Origin: Crossaster papposus
Lineage: Eukaryota; Echinodermata; Asteroidea; Velatida; Solasteridae
Reading direction: 5' to 3'
Assembly: GCA_037893245.1 (NCBI GenBank)
Contig: JBAIAA010000099.1
Location: forward strand, 372,001-436,000
Length of the DNA: 64,000 nucleotides
The translations under genes were made by a program, and so were the position numbers. Below are positions 63,301 to 63,933 of the stretch, piece by piece. The notes under the pieces were generated by a model. The model had not been told where the DNA came from. It worked only from the letters and a program-made list of their open reading frames with translations, and made no database searches. Positions within the stretch are counted from its first letter, which is position 1, and every line of letters begins with the position of its first letter.

Positions 63301-63933
63301 ACAAATGGAATAACAAATTGTATGCTTAAACCAAGAAAGGCTGAGCCTCACCCTCGCAGAACCTGCCGTCCCCGTCAAGTCCATCAGGGCAAGGTCCGCA
63401 GGTGCAGTTCAATGACGGTGGCTGGTCATCAAAACAGGCCACGCCCTCAAAACAGGGACTGTCCTCACAGGCGTCGTAATTCACTTCACAGAAGTCACCA
63501 CTCCAGCCAGACACACACTCACAGAGCACCACCTAGATGTGACAAAATTATTAGCAATGTCCAAAAATAAATATATAAATATGCAGAAAACTTGAAACAA
63601 ACAAATATTGTTCGTTCTATTGCCATTAATTTTCACTTAGCTTATTTTGGGTAGTGTGTATGCAATTGGAATTAACCCTTTCATTACTGGACATTATGCA
63701 GTTAATTTCCACAGTCACTCACTGGGTCCATCCAAAACAACAAGCGCTTACCCCAAAACGATCTTCGACAATGTCCGTGCCCTCCACAAAATCATTCCAC
63801 ATGCAGGTACCCCCGTTCATGCAGTCACAGAGTTGTACGGTAGGTTCATGTGTGGCATTAGCCTTGCCATCTGTCGCTAGGAAACCAACTGTAACCTTCG
63901 TCTTGTCCATTGGTGTCCATGTGAAGAGACCAC
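9226..63933 (-). CDS. Giant EGF/SEA transmembrane mucin-like receptor (5' incomplete)
   Basis: 41 exons on the - strand join in frame from 63933 down to a stop at 9226-9228 and give 1787 residues in this window. Order: post-AMOP/VWD-like segment and EGF 1-2; 18 mainly Ca-binding EGFs (D-x-D/N-E-C, then C-x-D/N-x4-Y/F-x-C-x-C); SEA 1; 13 EGF modules; SEA 2; a split EGF; a TTPV-repeat stalk; one TM helix; a basic/tyrosine tail. This is a type I cell-surface protein, extracellular for about 90% of the visible length. The motif FTWTP...[10 protein letters not shown] in the first exon resembles the segment following NIDO-AMOP-VWD in MUC4 and cnidarian mucin-like proteins, so those domains may lie upstream (inference). 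Fibrillin- or notch-like identity is less likely because of the SEA domains and the TM tail. EGF exons are phase 1-1, typical of shuffled modules. No symbol can be assigned. Confidence 0.85.
9307..9436. repeat. 18-bp minisatellite in duplicated intron
   Basis: About seven units of GTTGTGGTAAAAATGAAA. The corresponding place in the other copy (10031-10075) has only two or three units. Confidence 0.85.
9478..9558 (-). CDS. Exon 40 (copy b): tail exon
   Basis: [20 protein letters not shown] then RYREDEA, phase 0-0, with donor GTAATT as in copy a. It joins directly to the final exon. Confidence 0.85.
9876..9995 (-). CDS. Alternative terminal exon (copy a)
   Basis: The acceptor CACAG precedes [26 protein letters not shown] is homologous to the 14-residue terminal exon at 9226-9270. 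Here a small indel has removed the stop, so the frame runs 25 residues into former intron/MITE sequence and ends at 9876-9878 (GNFHK, stop). It may be used as an alternative C-terminus or be a decayed duplicate. Confidence 0.55.
   Translation of the reverse strand, partial: DVEGHLMYNPSIYNWHTVVLKNVIYQDACHRRALGNFHK
10118..10198 (-). CDS. Exon 39 (copy a): tail exon
   Basis: 81 nt, phase 0-0: [20 protein letters not shown] then RYREDEV. It is 24/27 identical at protein level to the exon at 9478-9558 and part of a 0.65-0.72-kb tandem duplication. Either copy or both can be spliced without shifting the frame. Confidence 0.82.
10262..10722. mobile_element. MITE, GGGACAATA family
   Basis: Runs from GGGACAATAGACAG to GGTATATTTCCCCTTTAA, so the ends pair imperfectly. 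It shares AAAGTGCTCAAAATATA and TTTCACAGGGAGTTTAGAATC with the 1090-2213 copy. A truncated sister at 9590-9954 arose with the exon duplication. Confidence 0.65.
11027..11310 (-). CDS. Exon 38: transmembrane helix and first part of the tail
   Basis: Hydrophobic [20 protein letters not shown] then AMCFCML, followed by the stop-transfer [17 protein letters not shown]. The tail repeats [15 protein letters not shown] and ends SQSSYLQ. Phase 1 to 0, donor GTAAAG. Confidence 0.88.
11311..13116 (-). other. Intron between stalk and TM exons
   Basis: Contains poly-C at 11583-11597, a half copy of the 'GGTCTCCACAGGGTACCG' repeat (12140-12262) and a divergent GGGTCGG/CCCGACCC-word element (about 12375-12990) also seen at 47135-47620. 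No exon found. Confidence 0.5.
12375..12990. repeat. Dispersed repeat with GATGTGCATCGA end and GGTCGG words
   Basis: Starts TGATGTGCATCGAGTTGGG and contains CACCCGACCCGAAGTCGGT. Both words recur in inverted order at 47135-47620 (GACTTCGGGTCGGGT ... GGGTCGATGCACATTATT), so these are probably two diverged copies in opposite orientation. Confidence 0.4.
13117..13250 (-). CDS. Exon 37: second half of the EGF and Thr/Pro stalk
   Basis: [11 protein letters not shown] completes the split EGF. It is followed by about eight TTPV units from a 12-bp tandem (13124-13218, unit GGAGTCGTTACT on the + strand), then TTPPPEG. The stalk is probably O-glycosylated. Its length may vary between alleles because the coding DNA is a minisatellite. 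Confidence 0.85.
13472..13713. mobile_element. TTAA-flanked MITE, intact copy 1
   Basis: TTAACCAGTTCGCGCCGG at the left is inverted at the right (CCCGGCGCGAACTGGTTAA). Flanking TTAA on both sides matches the piggyBac target duplication. The interior includes AAATGCATGGGTGTGCTTCC and AAAAATAATCCCGC. About 240 bp. Confidence 0.85.
14187..14912. mobile_element. Long foldback element
   Basis: Two arms of about 200 bp in inverted orientation (14187-14395 and 14705-14912). Both carry ACACCTCACCAAAAGTAAGT, AATTCGTCATAACATTGTCA-like and GGCTGAATGAGCTCAAAT-like words, one as the complement. About 310 bp lie between the arms. Confidence 0.75.
14930..15480. mobile_element. GGGACAATA-family MITE, reverse copy split by a SINE
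   Basis: The left part (14930-15032: CCAAATTATTGCTC..., ending CATGCTGCCATTTTA) and the right part (15350-15480: TTTTGAAGAAAATAAAA...GTTGTCAAGCAC) read together as one reverse-orientation copy of the family, interrupted by the SINE. Confidence 0.6.
15033..15349 (+). mobile_element. tRNA-derived SINE
   Basis: A tRNA-like head (TGGCTTGTATGAAAGCGCTC as box A; GGGTTCGATTCC as box B) is followed by an unrelated body and an ATTATTATTAT-rich end. It is inserted at the TTTTGAA junction of the MITE above. Confidence 0.7.
15481..16578 (-). other. Intronic DNA around exon 36
   Basis: Apart from exon 36 (15851-15935), only AT-rich unique-looking sequence is seen. Confidence 0.3.
15851..15935 (-). CDS. 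Exon 36: first half of the membrane-proximal EGF
   Basis: 85 nt, too short and phase-shifted to stand out as an open frame. It encodes [20 protein letters not shown] and SFSAQLLC. Acceptor ATCAG and donor GTAATA. It enters in phase 1 from SEA 2 and exits in phase 2, exactly what the next exon needs. Confidence 0.82.
16579..16792 (-). CDS. Exon 35: SEA domain 2, second half
   Basis: [20 protein letters not shown] then [15 protein letters not shown] and a helix [12 protein letters not shown]. The G-S-V-I-T turn is close to the G|SVVV autoproteolysis motif of MUC1-type SEA domains. Phase 0 to 1. Confidence 0.82.
17040..17640. repeat. 24-bp satellite, block 1
   Basis: About 25 degenerate units built on CCTAGGGCCTATGGAACACTGGTG. 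Variants change the CCTAGG core (GCCCATGG, CTTATAGG). It ends in a unique tail at 17638-17730. Confidence 0.85.
17745..18192. repeat. 24-bp satellite, block 2
   Basis: About 18 units of the same satellite. It is followed by a near-identical copy of the block 1 tail (CACTTAATCTGGCCCTGTCA ... GCAGACCAC at 18192-18267), so array plus tail was duplicated as one higher-order unit. Confidence 0.85.
18325..18355 (+). repeat. Poly-C tract
   Basis: 31 consecutive C followed by GCCGCCTCCCC. Likely length-polymorphic and difficult to sequence. Confidence 0.9.
18454..18502. repeat. Near-perfect 49-bp palindrome
   Basis: Arms of 24 bases (TGTATAACTTAACCCCATAG then ACTT) separated by one A. No mismatches seen. 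Confidence 0.9.
18659..18768 (-). CDS. Exon 34: SEA domain 2, first half
   Basis: [20 protein letters not shown] with [15 protein letters not shown], the first strand and helix of a SEA fold. It has the same 1-to-0 phase pattern as the first SEA 1 exon. Confidence 0.8.
18769..20160 (-). other. Intron upstream of SEA 2
   Basis: AT-rich sequence without repeats that I can match elsewhere in the window and with no supported exon. The right part of the intron carries TTAA-MITE copies. Confidence 0.3.
20170..20545. mobile_element. Diverged TTAA-MITE, reverse orientation
   Basis: Shares GATATTTCTGGCCTTGCTC, a CGTGTATACACG word and a terminal GATGCGAACTGGTTAA with the family. It abuts the next copy so that one TTAA is shared. 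Confidence 0.55.
20542..20791. mobile_element. TTAA-flanked MITE, intact copy 2
   Basis: TTAACCAGTTCGCACCAG to TGCAAACTGGTTAA. About 250 bp; it ends 88 bp from exon 33. Confidence 0.8.
20880..21014 (-). CDS. Exon 33: EGF preceding SEA 2
   Basis: [17 protein letters not shown] then [16 protein letters not shown] and GSCT, a 45-residue domain of delta type. Exit is phase 1 into SEA 2. Confidence 0.88.
21107..21345. mobile_element. GGGACAATA-family MITE fragment
   Basis: Contains ATTGTTTGAAGCAGCAAAAG and TTTCACAAGGAATTCAGAGTC. Both ends are degraded. Confidence 0.55.
21898..21999 (-). CDS. Exon 32: compact EGF, divergent
   Basis: [20 protein letters not shown] then [13 protein letters not shown], where Tyr replaces the Trp of the other compact modules. 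Confidence 0.87.
22133..22215 (+). mobile_element. tRNA-like sequence, probable SINE head
   Basis: TAGCATAGTTGGTAGAGAGG fits box A and GGTTCGAATCC fits box B at correct spacing. No complete cloverleaf acceptor stem was found, so a SINE head or tRNA pseudogene is more likely than a functional tRNA. Confidence 0.55.
22216..23118 (-). other. Intron segment
   Basis: A-rich and unique in this window apart from the phrase ATATACACCATTTGATTTTGC (22769 on), a likely edge of a GGGACAATA-family MITE. Confidence 0.3.
23119..23214 (-). CDS. Exon 31: compact EGF
   Basis: [18 protein letters not shown] then [13 protein letters not shown]. The acceptor follows an 11-T tract. Confidence 0.88.
23283..23613. 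repeat. Short direct repeat pair
   Basis: AGTGCAATGGTAAGAATTA occurs at about 23305 and again at about 23588, with similar AT-rich flanks and a CATGCAA/ACGTGAAACGTTCATT theme, suggesting two copies of a decayed element. Confidence 0.45.
24435..24671. mobile_element. TTAA-flanked MITE, intact copy 3
   Basis: TTAACGAGTTCGCGCCGGAT to CCCGGCGCGAACTGGTTAA. It has TTAA at both ends and an internal TGTCAGCAGCGAGCAAGGCC. It ends 117 bp from exon 30. Confidence 0.85.
24788..24883 (-). CDS. Exon 30: compact EGF
   Basis: [18 protein letters not shown] then [13 protein letters not shown]. One residue longer between Cys1 and Cys2 than exons 24-29. Confidence 0.88.
24906..24966 (-). mobile_element. Truncated tRNA-like SINE head
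   Basis: On the - strand GCCATGGCCTAGTGGTTACG matches a tRNA 5' arm and box A, but no box B follows before exon 30's acceptor region. Confidence 0.4.
25027..25840. mobile_element. hAT-like non-autonomous element with 8-bp TSD
   Basis: Left end TAGCGCTGGACGAAATCG and right end ATATCGCCAGCCCTA are inverted repeats of the TAGGGCTGG type. The flanks carry an exact 8-bp duplication CTTGTGAC (25019-25026 and 25841-25848), diagnostic of hAT. The interior contains a direct duplication of about 120 bp (25498-25621 and 25670-25790, beginning GGACGATCA). Confidence 0.85.
26466..26696. mobile_element. Foldback MITE, GGGGCCAATTTCAC family, diverged copy
   Basis: Right end TTTGTGAAATTGGCCCCA, interior TGCTTAGCATGAAAA twice. 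The left end is degraded. Confidence 0.6.
26779..26868 (-). CDS. Exon 29: compact EGF
   Basis: [16 protein letters not shown] then [13 protein letters not shown]. The donor is GTGAGT. Confidence 0.88.
26945..27301. mobile_element. GGGACAATA-family MITE
   Basis: AGTATACCATTTGTCAATTA to AAAAGGTATACTTTCC, with the usual GGCAGCAAAAGTTCTCAAAA and TTTCACGGCAAGTTTAGAGTC words. Confidence 0.65.
27360..27690. repeat. 'TTCGGTACCCT..GGAGACCTGAACAC' repeat, copy 1
   Basis: A 330-bp unit starting TTCGGTACCCTCTGGAGACC and containing GGTTAGGGTATAATATAGGG. It is also present inverted at 28240-28545 and direct at 34013-34300. The telomere-like GGTTAGGGTTAG belongs to this repeat. Confidence 0.7.
28240..28545. 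repeat. 'TTCGGTACCCT' repeat, copy 2 (inverted)
   Basis: Complement of copy 1: ...CCCTAACCAAAAACCTAACC..., GGTCTCCACAGGGTACCGAT at the right end. Copies 1 and 2 form a widely spaced inverted pair within one intron. Confidence 0.7.
28713..28802 (-). CDS. Exon 28: compact EGF
   Basis: [16 protein letters not shown] then [13 protein letters not shown]. 90 nt; sequon NQT. Very similar to exon 29. Confidence 0.88.
28976..29234. mobile_element. TTAA-flanked MITE, diverged reverse copy 4
   Basis: TCAACCAGTTCATGCC to GTGAACTGATTAA, with GGTCGCTGACAAATATTTGTG and a GCATGTATACATATAC word inside. Confidence 0.65.
29461..29668. mobile_element. TTAA-flanked MITE, copy 5
   Basis: TTAACCAGTTTTTG to CCCGGCGCGAACTGGTTAA. 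The left end is degraded, the right end intact. It ends 239 bp from exon 27. Confidence 0.75.
29907..29999 (-). CDS. Exon 27: compact EGF
   Basis: [17 protein letters not shown] then [13 protein letters not shown]. Acceptor ACAG. Confidence 0.87.
30000..31105 (-). other. Intron segment
   Basis: Unique-looking AT-rich DNA. No repeat, exon or structured element recognised. Confidence 0.3.
31106..31165 (-). CDS. Exon 26: truncated EGF module (four cysteines)
   Basis: Only 60 nt: [20 protein letters not shown] with acceptor TTTAG and donor GTAGGT, both usable and phase 1-1. It keeps Cys1-Cys4 but lacks the W-x-G-x2-C half. Reading past the donor does not restore the missing cysteine, so the half-domain is real or the exon is decaying. 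Confidence 0.7.
31718..32433. mobile_element. Large foldback element
   Basis: Terminal AGTTTCCTAATAAAT is inverted at the right end (ATTTATTAGGAAACT). Next to it, CGCATGCGCATAAATAGGCC pairs with GGCCTATTAATGCGCATGC. A second inner pair (31936-32050 against 32130-32247) shares CTGTGCACACGAGGTCGAG and its complement. Almost the whole 716 bp can fold on itself. Confidence 0.75.
32635..32727 (-). CDS. Exon 25: compact EGF
   Basis: [17 protein letters not shown] then [13 protein letters not shown], only about 150 bp from exon 24. Confidence 0.88.
32875..32967 (-). CDS. Exon 24: compact EGF
   Basis: 93 nt. [17 protein letters not shown] then [13 protein letters not shown]. First of nine modules with the compact pattern C-x3-C-x-N-G-x-L-x4-C-x-C-x-C-x3-W-x-G-x2-C. 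Confidence 0.88.
33136..33215. mobile_element. TTAA-MITE, 80-bp internally deleted copy 6
   Basis: TTAACCAGTTCACGCAGG at left and CGAGAACTGGCTAA at right. Only the two ends remain. Confidence 0.65.
33502..33621 (-). CDS. Exon 23: EGF (non-calcium)
   Basis: [18 protein letters not shown] then [16 protein letters not shown]. Third of the classical set after SEA 1. Confidence 0.9.
   Translation of the reverse strand, partial: HLAKWAINVQPEQLVSTILPIPEDTPAAVLMDSWESTVI
34013..34300. repeat. 'TTCGGTACCCT' repeat, copy 3
   Basis: TTCGGTACCCTTTTTGAGAC to GATGTCTCCACAGGAATAC, direct relative to copy 1 at 27360. Confidence 0.7.
34459..34578 (-). CDS. Exon 22: EGF (non-calcium)
   Basis: [19 protein letters not shown] then [15 protein letters not shown]. 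Close sister of exon 21. Confidence 0.9.
35130..35325. mobile_element. TATGTGACCC-type MITE, half copy
   Basis: ATATGTGACCCGCTCCATCG and the following roughly 180 bp match the left half of the element at 61474-61907 almost base for base. The right half is absent. Confidence 0.75.
35384..35603. mobile_element. TTAA-flanked MITE, reverse copy 7
   Basis: TTAACCAGTTCTCAGCGAG to CCGGCACGAACTGGTTAA, TTAA at both ends. It ends only 17 bp from exon 21, inside the donor-side intron sequence. Confidence 0.8.
35620..35733 (-). CDS. Exon 21: EGF (non-calcium)
   Basis: [16 protein letters not shown] then [17 protein letters not shown] classical delta/notch-like EGF with the PPGYSG motif. Confidence 0.9.
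36363..36606 (-). mobile_element. tRNA-derived SINE (reverse)
   Basis: On the - strand TAGCCTAGTGGTCTGAAGC (box A) and GGGGATTCAAACC (box B) form a tRNA-like head. The body continues to about 36363. It ends next to the donor of exon 20. Confidence 0.55.
36662..36905 (-). CDS. Exon 20: SEA domain 1, second half
   Basis: Phase 0 to phase 1. [17 protein letters not shown] then the strand [16 protein letters not shown], then a helix [12 protein letters not shown] and [12 protein letters not shown]. At the turn where cleavable SEA domains have G-S-V-V-V this one has E-S-V-S-S, so self-cleavage is not expected. Confidence 0.82.
36983..37470. mobile_element. GGGACAATA-family MITE
   Basis: GGGACAATAGACCATTTGTC to GGATAGTTGCAGAAGGTAAT. 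A near full-length copy with a CG-richer middle (ACGCGCGTGTGC). Confidence 0.7.
38121..38377 (-). mobile_element. tRNA-derived SINE with 12-bp target duplication
   Basis: TACAACCTTGGA flanks both sides (38109-38120, 38378-38389). On the - strand the tRNA-like head has TTGGTGTAGCGGTTC (box A) and GGGTTCGAATCC (box B). The 3' end is a GTGA/CTCA tandem (GAGTGAGTGAGTGAG on +). Confidence 0.85.
38644..38762 (-). CDS. Exon 19: SEA domain 1, first half
   Basis: Enters in phase 1 and leaves in phase 0. [20 protein letters not shown] with [19 protein letters not shown] has the spacing of the SEA N-terminal strand and first helix. Confidence 0.8.
38795..39120. mobile_element. GGGACAATA-family MITE, reverse copy hosting a second foldback
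   Basis: AAGTATACCTTTTGTAGCTG at left and the family words (GTGAAATTATTCTTTCTAGC) at right, split by the element at 38840-38962. Confidence 0.6.
38840..38962. mobile_element. Near-perfect foldback MITE
   Basis: GCCATCTAGAATGACGTGCG and its almost exact complement at the right end, with arms continuing through TAAGCCCTT. About 123 bp inserted within the older MITE. Confidence 0.8.
39450..39702. mobile_element. TTAA-MITE, reverse copy 8
   Basis: TTAACCAGTTCGCGCCGGAA at left; right end CCGACGCGAACTGGCCC has lost TTAA. Confidence 0.75.
39895..39917 (+). repeat. Poly-C-rich tract
   Basis: ACCACC followed by a run of C, after a repeated CCAACCYCCACCCTACCACC motif (39858-39900). Confidence 0.7.
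40414..40533 (-). CDS. Exon 18: last cbEGF before SEA 1
   Basis: [17 protein letters not shown] then [12 protein letters not shown] (Thr-His replaces the aromatic turn). The 14-bp minisatellite starts about 140 bp upstream of its acceptor. Confidence 0.9.
40672..41010. repeat. 14-bp minisatellite with two subfamilies
   Basis: About 24 units. The left block is AGTCCTTTCGCGAG and the right block AGTCCAGTTGCGAG, then the array returns to the first type and decays. It is CpG-rich because of the CGCGAG core. Lies between exons 17 and 18, beginning about 140 bp from exon 18. Confidence 0.9.
41910..42038 (-). CDS. Exon 17: cbEGF
   Basis: [19 protein letters not shown] then [18 protein letters not shown]. 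Asn sequon NNT precedes the turn. Confidence 0.92.
42278..42861. mobile_element. TATGTGACCC-type foldback element
   Basis: ATATGTGACCCACCATGGCA at left and TGCCGTGGCGGGTCACATAT at right, continuing CAAAACCAGTC / GACTGGTTTTG. 584 bp, non-coding. Confidence 0.8.
43112..43252 (-). CDS. Exon 16: cbEGF
   Basis: [19 protein letters not shown] then [16 protein letters not shown] with a longer last loop ([12 protein letters not shown]). Confidence 0.9.
43253..44138 (-). other. Intron segment
   Basis: Unique-looking DNA with a G tract (43806-43815) and a 27-bp near-repeat TTATATTGTGTARGACACTG (43896 and 43929). No exon. Confidence 0.35.
44139..44381 (-). CDS. Exon 15: two cbEGFs fused in one exon
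   Basis: [15 protein letters not shown]...GDGFTQC runs straight into [13 protein letters not shown]...GNGTYC. The exon is more GC-rich than its surroundings. It has the same two-domain organisation as exon 6, which suggests a duplicated pair. Confidence 0.92.
45043..45180 (-). CDS. Exon 14: cbEGF
   Basis: [18 protein letters not shown] gives an expanded first loop, then [18 protein letters not shown] and GQTCQ. It exits with A, so the next domain opens NINEC rather than DINEC. Confidence 0.9.
45181..46005 (-). other. Intron segment
   Basis: G tract at 45197-45207, then AT-rich DNA with no recognised repeat. Confidence 0.3.
46006..46131 (-). CDS. Exon 13: cbEGF
   Basis: [19 protein letters not shown] then [18 protein letters not shown]. 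The donor is GTAACG. Confidence 0.9.
47135..47620. repeat. GGTCGG-word dispersed repeat
   Basis: GACTTCGGGTCGGGTCGGGT to GGGTCGATGCACATTATT. The matching end words at 12375-12990 are in inverted order. Confidence 0.4.
47757..47830 (-). promoter_or_regulatory. Possible nested first exon / promoter (- strand)
   Basis: On the - strand ACAAAATGGCGGCTCGCATG is followed by ATG and GTAAGCGC: a strong Kozak start, MAARMM, then a consensus donor at 47775. AAAATGGCGGC matches the YY1 initiator-type motif, and TGACGTA-like words lie just upstream. It could be the first exon of a gene nested in the intron; phase 0 does not fit the surrounding phase 1 EGF exons. Only sequence motifs support it. Confidence 0.3.
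48713..48841 (-). CDS. Exon 12: cbEGF, variant turn
   Basis: [18 protein letters not shown] then [12 protein letters not shown], where the usual Gly-Ser before the aromatic is Glu-Pro. It lies 35 bp from the edge of the 15-bp minisatellite. Confidence 0.88.
48877..49745. repeat. 15-bp minisatellite, about 57 copies
   Basis: Units of ATGCGGTATCACTGT in perfect register. An inner block at 49185-49312 has CCT/CCG variants, single units have AAC, and the right edge decays (49730-49905). Because 15 is divisible by three, several frames are open throughout; they are not genes. Confidence 0.95.
49962..50190 (+). mobile_element. tRNA(Leu/Ser)-like SINE
   Basis: GTGTGGCCGAGGGGTTGGGG resembles the class II tRNA box A, and AAGGGTTCTCATCT is a decayed box B. 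The body contains CCTTGGGCAAGCCACTTCAC and CTCCACCCAGGAGTG, the latter shared with 56930-57125. Confidence 0.65.
50416..50550 (-). CDS. Exon 11: cbEGF
   Basis: [20 protein letters not shown] then [17 protein letters not shown]-glycosylation sequon NSS in the first loop. Confidence 0.9.
50640..51020. mobile_element. GGGACAATA-family MITE, reverse copy
   Basis: CTTGTGAAATTACCTCGGGC, GCATGCTGTCATTTTGAG and GAGCTTAAAACATCATCAGG are complements of the family words. Ends degraded. Confidence 0.55.
51345..51731. mobile_element. TAAAGGTAGGATACAC MITE
   Basis: TAAAGGTAGGATACACTATT at left and AATGGTGTATCCTACCTTTA at right are inverted repeats. The interior (CGCCGTCTGGCAATCG, TCTAGCGCAATC) recurs at 56487-56650. 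It ends 50 bp from exon 10. Confidence 0.8.
51781..51900 (-). CDS. Exon 10: degenerate EGF without calcium site
   Basis: It starts ADELC instead of D-x-D-E-C and lacks the Gly-Ser-aromatic turn ([16 protein letters not shown]). Six cysteines and the phase 1-1 splice sites are intact, so it is probably coding but structurally distinct. Confidence 0.85.
52127..52243 (-). CDS. Exon 9: short-loop cbEGF
   Basis: [20 protein letters not shown] then [11 protein letters not shown]. Only three residues separate Cys2 and Cys3, as in the C-x3-C EGFs of LTBP/fibulin proteins. Confidence 0.9.
52347..52418. mobile_element. TTAA-MITE fragment, copy 9
   Basis: TTAACCAGTTCGCGCATGAA then AACATCACCGAGCCGAGGCG; only the right-arm part remains. 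Confidence 0.65.
53034..53153 (-). CDS. Exon 8: cbEGF
   Basis: [17 protein letters not shown] then [12 protein letters not shown] and [10 protein letters not shown] textbook human-notch/fibrillin-type calcium EGF, 40 residues. Confidence 0.92.
53365..53493 (-). CDS. Exon 7: cbEGF
   Basis: [24 protein letters not shown] and [10 protein letters not shown] are present. The downstream donor is GTAAGT. The 3.7-kb intron before it holds the 10-bp minisatellite and the Harbinger-like insertion. Confidence 0.92.
53607..54011. repeat. 10-bp minisatellite, about 41 units
   Basis: ACAAGTGAAA units at left, changing to ATAAGTGAAT and GTAAGTGAAT variants in blocks, then back. The array resumes at 55882-55905 beyond the inserted element. 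Confidence 0.92.
54015..55881. mobile_element. PIF/Harbinger-like element (1.87 kb) in the 10-bp minisatellite
   Basis: Left end GGCCTGGCGTCCATAAGAAT then TTACTCAGCGCGCCGCG. The right end is the complement (CGGCGGGCTGAGTAAATTC, TTTTGGACGCCCGGCC). Flanking TAA on both sides (54012-54014, 55882-55884) fits the 3-bp TWA duplication of PIF/Harbinger. The subterminal arms are rich in GCGCCGCG words. No complete transposase is seen. One open stretch at 54498-54794 (- strand) could be a captured or residual coding fragment. Confidence 0.75.
54498..54794 (-). pseudogene. Coding-like open fragment within the Harbinger-like element
   Basis: A 98-codon open stretch without a convincing ATG start. It contains [39 protein letters not shown] and [14 protein letters not shown]. 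The composition looks protein-like rather than random. I do not recognise the family; it could be part of a transposon protein or a captured host exon. Confidence 0.35.
56338..56402. repeat. Nested small hairpins
   Basis: GTGGACCTCTATTGTTCGGA with GGTCCAC forms a 9-bp stem, and an overlapping GTGGACCTGGGCAAGTCCAC forms another. Function unknown. Confidence 0.5.
56487..56650. mobile_element. Partial TAAAGGTAGGATACAC MITE
   Basis: CGCCAGACGGCGATCATG, ATCTAGCGCAATCCTTTTGC and AATTCGGTAGTAA match the inner part of the element at 51345-51731. The ends are lost. Confidence 0.65.
56930..57125 (+). mobile_element. SINE 3' portion with ATTATT tail
   Basis: GAGCAAGACACTTTACTCCA, CCCAGGAGTGTGAATG, then AAAAAGCGCTACAGAAGTGG and AATATTATTATTA. 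This resembles the conserved 3' domain of V/Deu-type SINEs. It ends 46 bp from exon 6. Confidence 0.6.
57171..57419 (-). CDS. Exon 6: two cbEGFs fused in one exon
   Basis: 249 nt encode [13 protein letters not shown]...GDGTDC followed directly by [12 protein letters not shown]...GNGMMC. The ancestral intron between the two has been lost, as also in the exon at 44139-44381. Confidence 0.92.
57601..57795. mobile_element. TATGTGACCC-type short foldback
   Basis: ATATGTGACCCAGCACAATC at left and GATTGTGCTGGGAATC...GTGCTGGGTCACAT at right. 195 bp. Confidence 0.7.
58345..58560. mobile_element. Foldback around GTGCCAGG ends
   Basis: GTGCCAGGCGGCTC ... CCTGGGTACCTCGGGACC in one arm and GGTCCCGAGATAACCCAGG ... 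CCTGGCAC in the other. Confidence 0.55.
58811..59190. mobile_element. pogo/Tigger-like MITE with TA target site
   Basis: CAGTGGAATGCCGCTATACC at left and GTTATAGCGGCGTTCCACTG at right, flanked by TA on both sides. The CAGTGGAA..CGCTATA end is characteristic of pogo-type mariner elements. 380 bp, no transposase. Confidence 0.8.
59252..59377 (-). CDS. Exon 5: EGF with weakened calcium site
   Basis: It begins DLVEC, so the third acidic/amide ligand is Val. The remainder ([21 protein letters not shown]) is canonical. Confidence 0.9.
59495..60421. mobile_element. CGTATG-rich inverted-repeat element
   Basis: Left end AGGGCCATGTCACACCATTG then CCTGAACGTATGC. The right end is its complement (GCATACGTTCAGGCC, CATTGTGTGACAGGGCCTT). 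The interior is crowded with CGTAT/ATACG words (several dozen), unlike any other element here. TTTA beside both ends may be the target duplication. No transposase frame. Confidence 0.75.
60422..60903 (-). other. Intron segment
   Basis: AAAGTAGGA/AAAGTAGAA words recur (60450-60830). No further structure seen. Confidence 0.3.
60904..61035 (-). CDS. Exon 4: cbEGF
   Basis: [12 protein letters not shown] opens the calcium site. [12 protein letters not shown] carries the Asn/aromatic positions of the beta-hydroxylation-type motif. Ends GTSCTG. Confidence 0.9.
61036..62710 (-). other. Intron, with one foldback element
   Basis: Contains the 434-bp foldback at 61474-61907. The rest (about 61130-61470 and 61908-62710) is AT-rich with a poly-T patch near 61325-61363 and no other feature seen. 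Confidence 0.5.
61474..61907. mobile_element. TATGTGACCC-type foldback element, full copy
   Basis: ATATGTGACCCGCTCCATCG with TAATCAGGAATAAGTC at left; GACTTATTCCTGATTTCGAT and GGAGCGGGTCACATAT at right. Its left half is repeated at 35130-35325. Confidence 0.82.
62711..62860 (-). CDS. Exon 3: cbEGF with long first loop
   Basis: DINEC opens the calcium site. The loop to the second Cys is long (17 residues, Gly/Ser/Asn-rich), followed by [20 protein letters not shown]. The donor is GTACGC. Confidence 0.88.
62861..63351 (-). other. Intron segment
   Basis: No repeat or exon recognised. A short CTCTTTCTCTCTCTTTC run is at 62975-62992. Confidence 0.3.
63352..63532 (-). CDS. Exon 2: end of EGF 1 and complete EGF 2
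   Basis: Phase 0 in, phase 1 out. [16 protein letters not shown] closes EGF 1. EGF 2 ([19 protein letters not shown], then [19 protein letters not shown]) has the extra C-G-P-C-P-D-G motif seen in thrombospondin/MUC4-type EGFs. Confidence 0.9.
63752..63933 (-). CDS. Exon 1 of visible part: post-VWD-like segment and first half of EGF 1
   Basis: The acceptor is CAG before 63933 and the donor GTAAGC after GGG at 63752 (phase 0 exit). It encodes [19 protein letters not shown], then [16 protein letters not shown], then an acidic loop. The 'FTWTP ... vxLCDCxNGGTC' pattern is the strongest clue to a MUC4/mucin-like N-terminal half. Confidence 0.85.
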
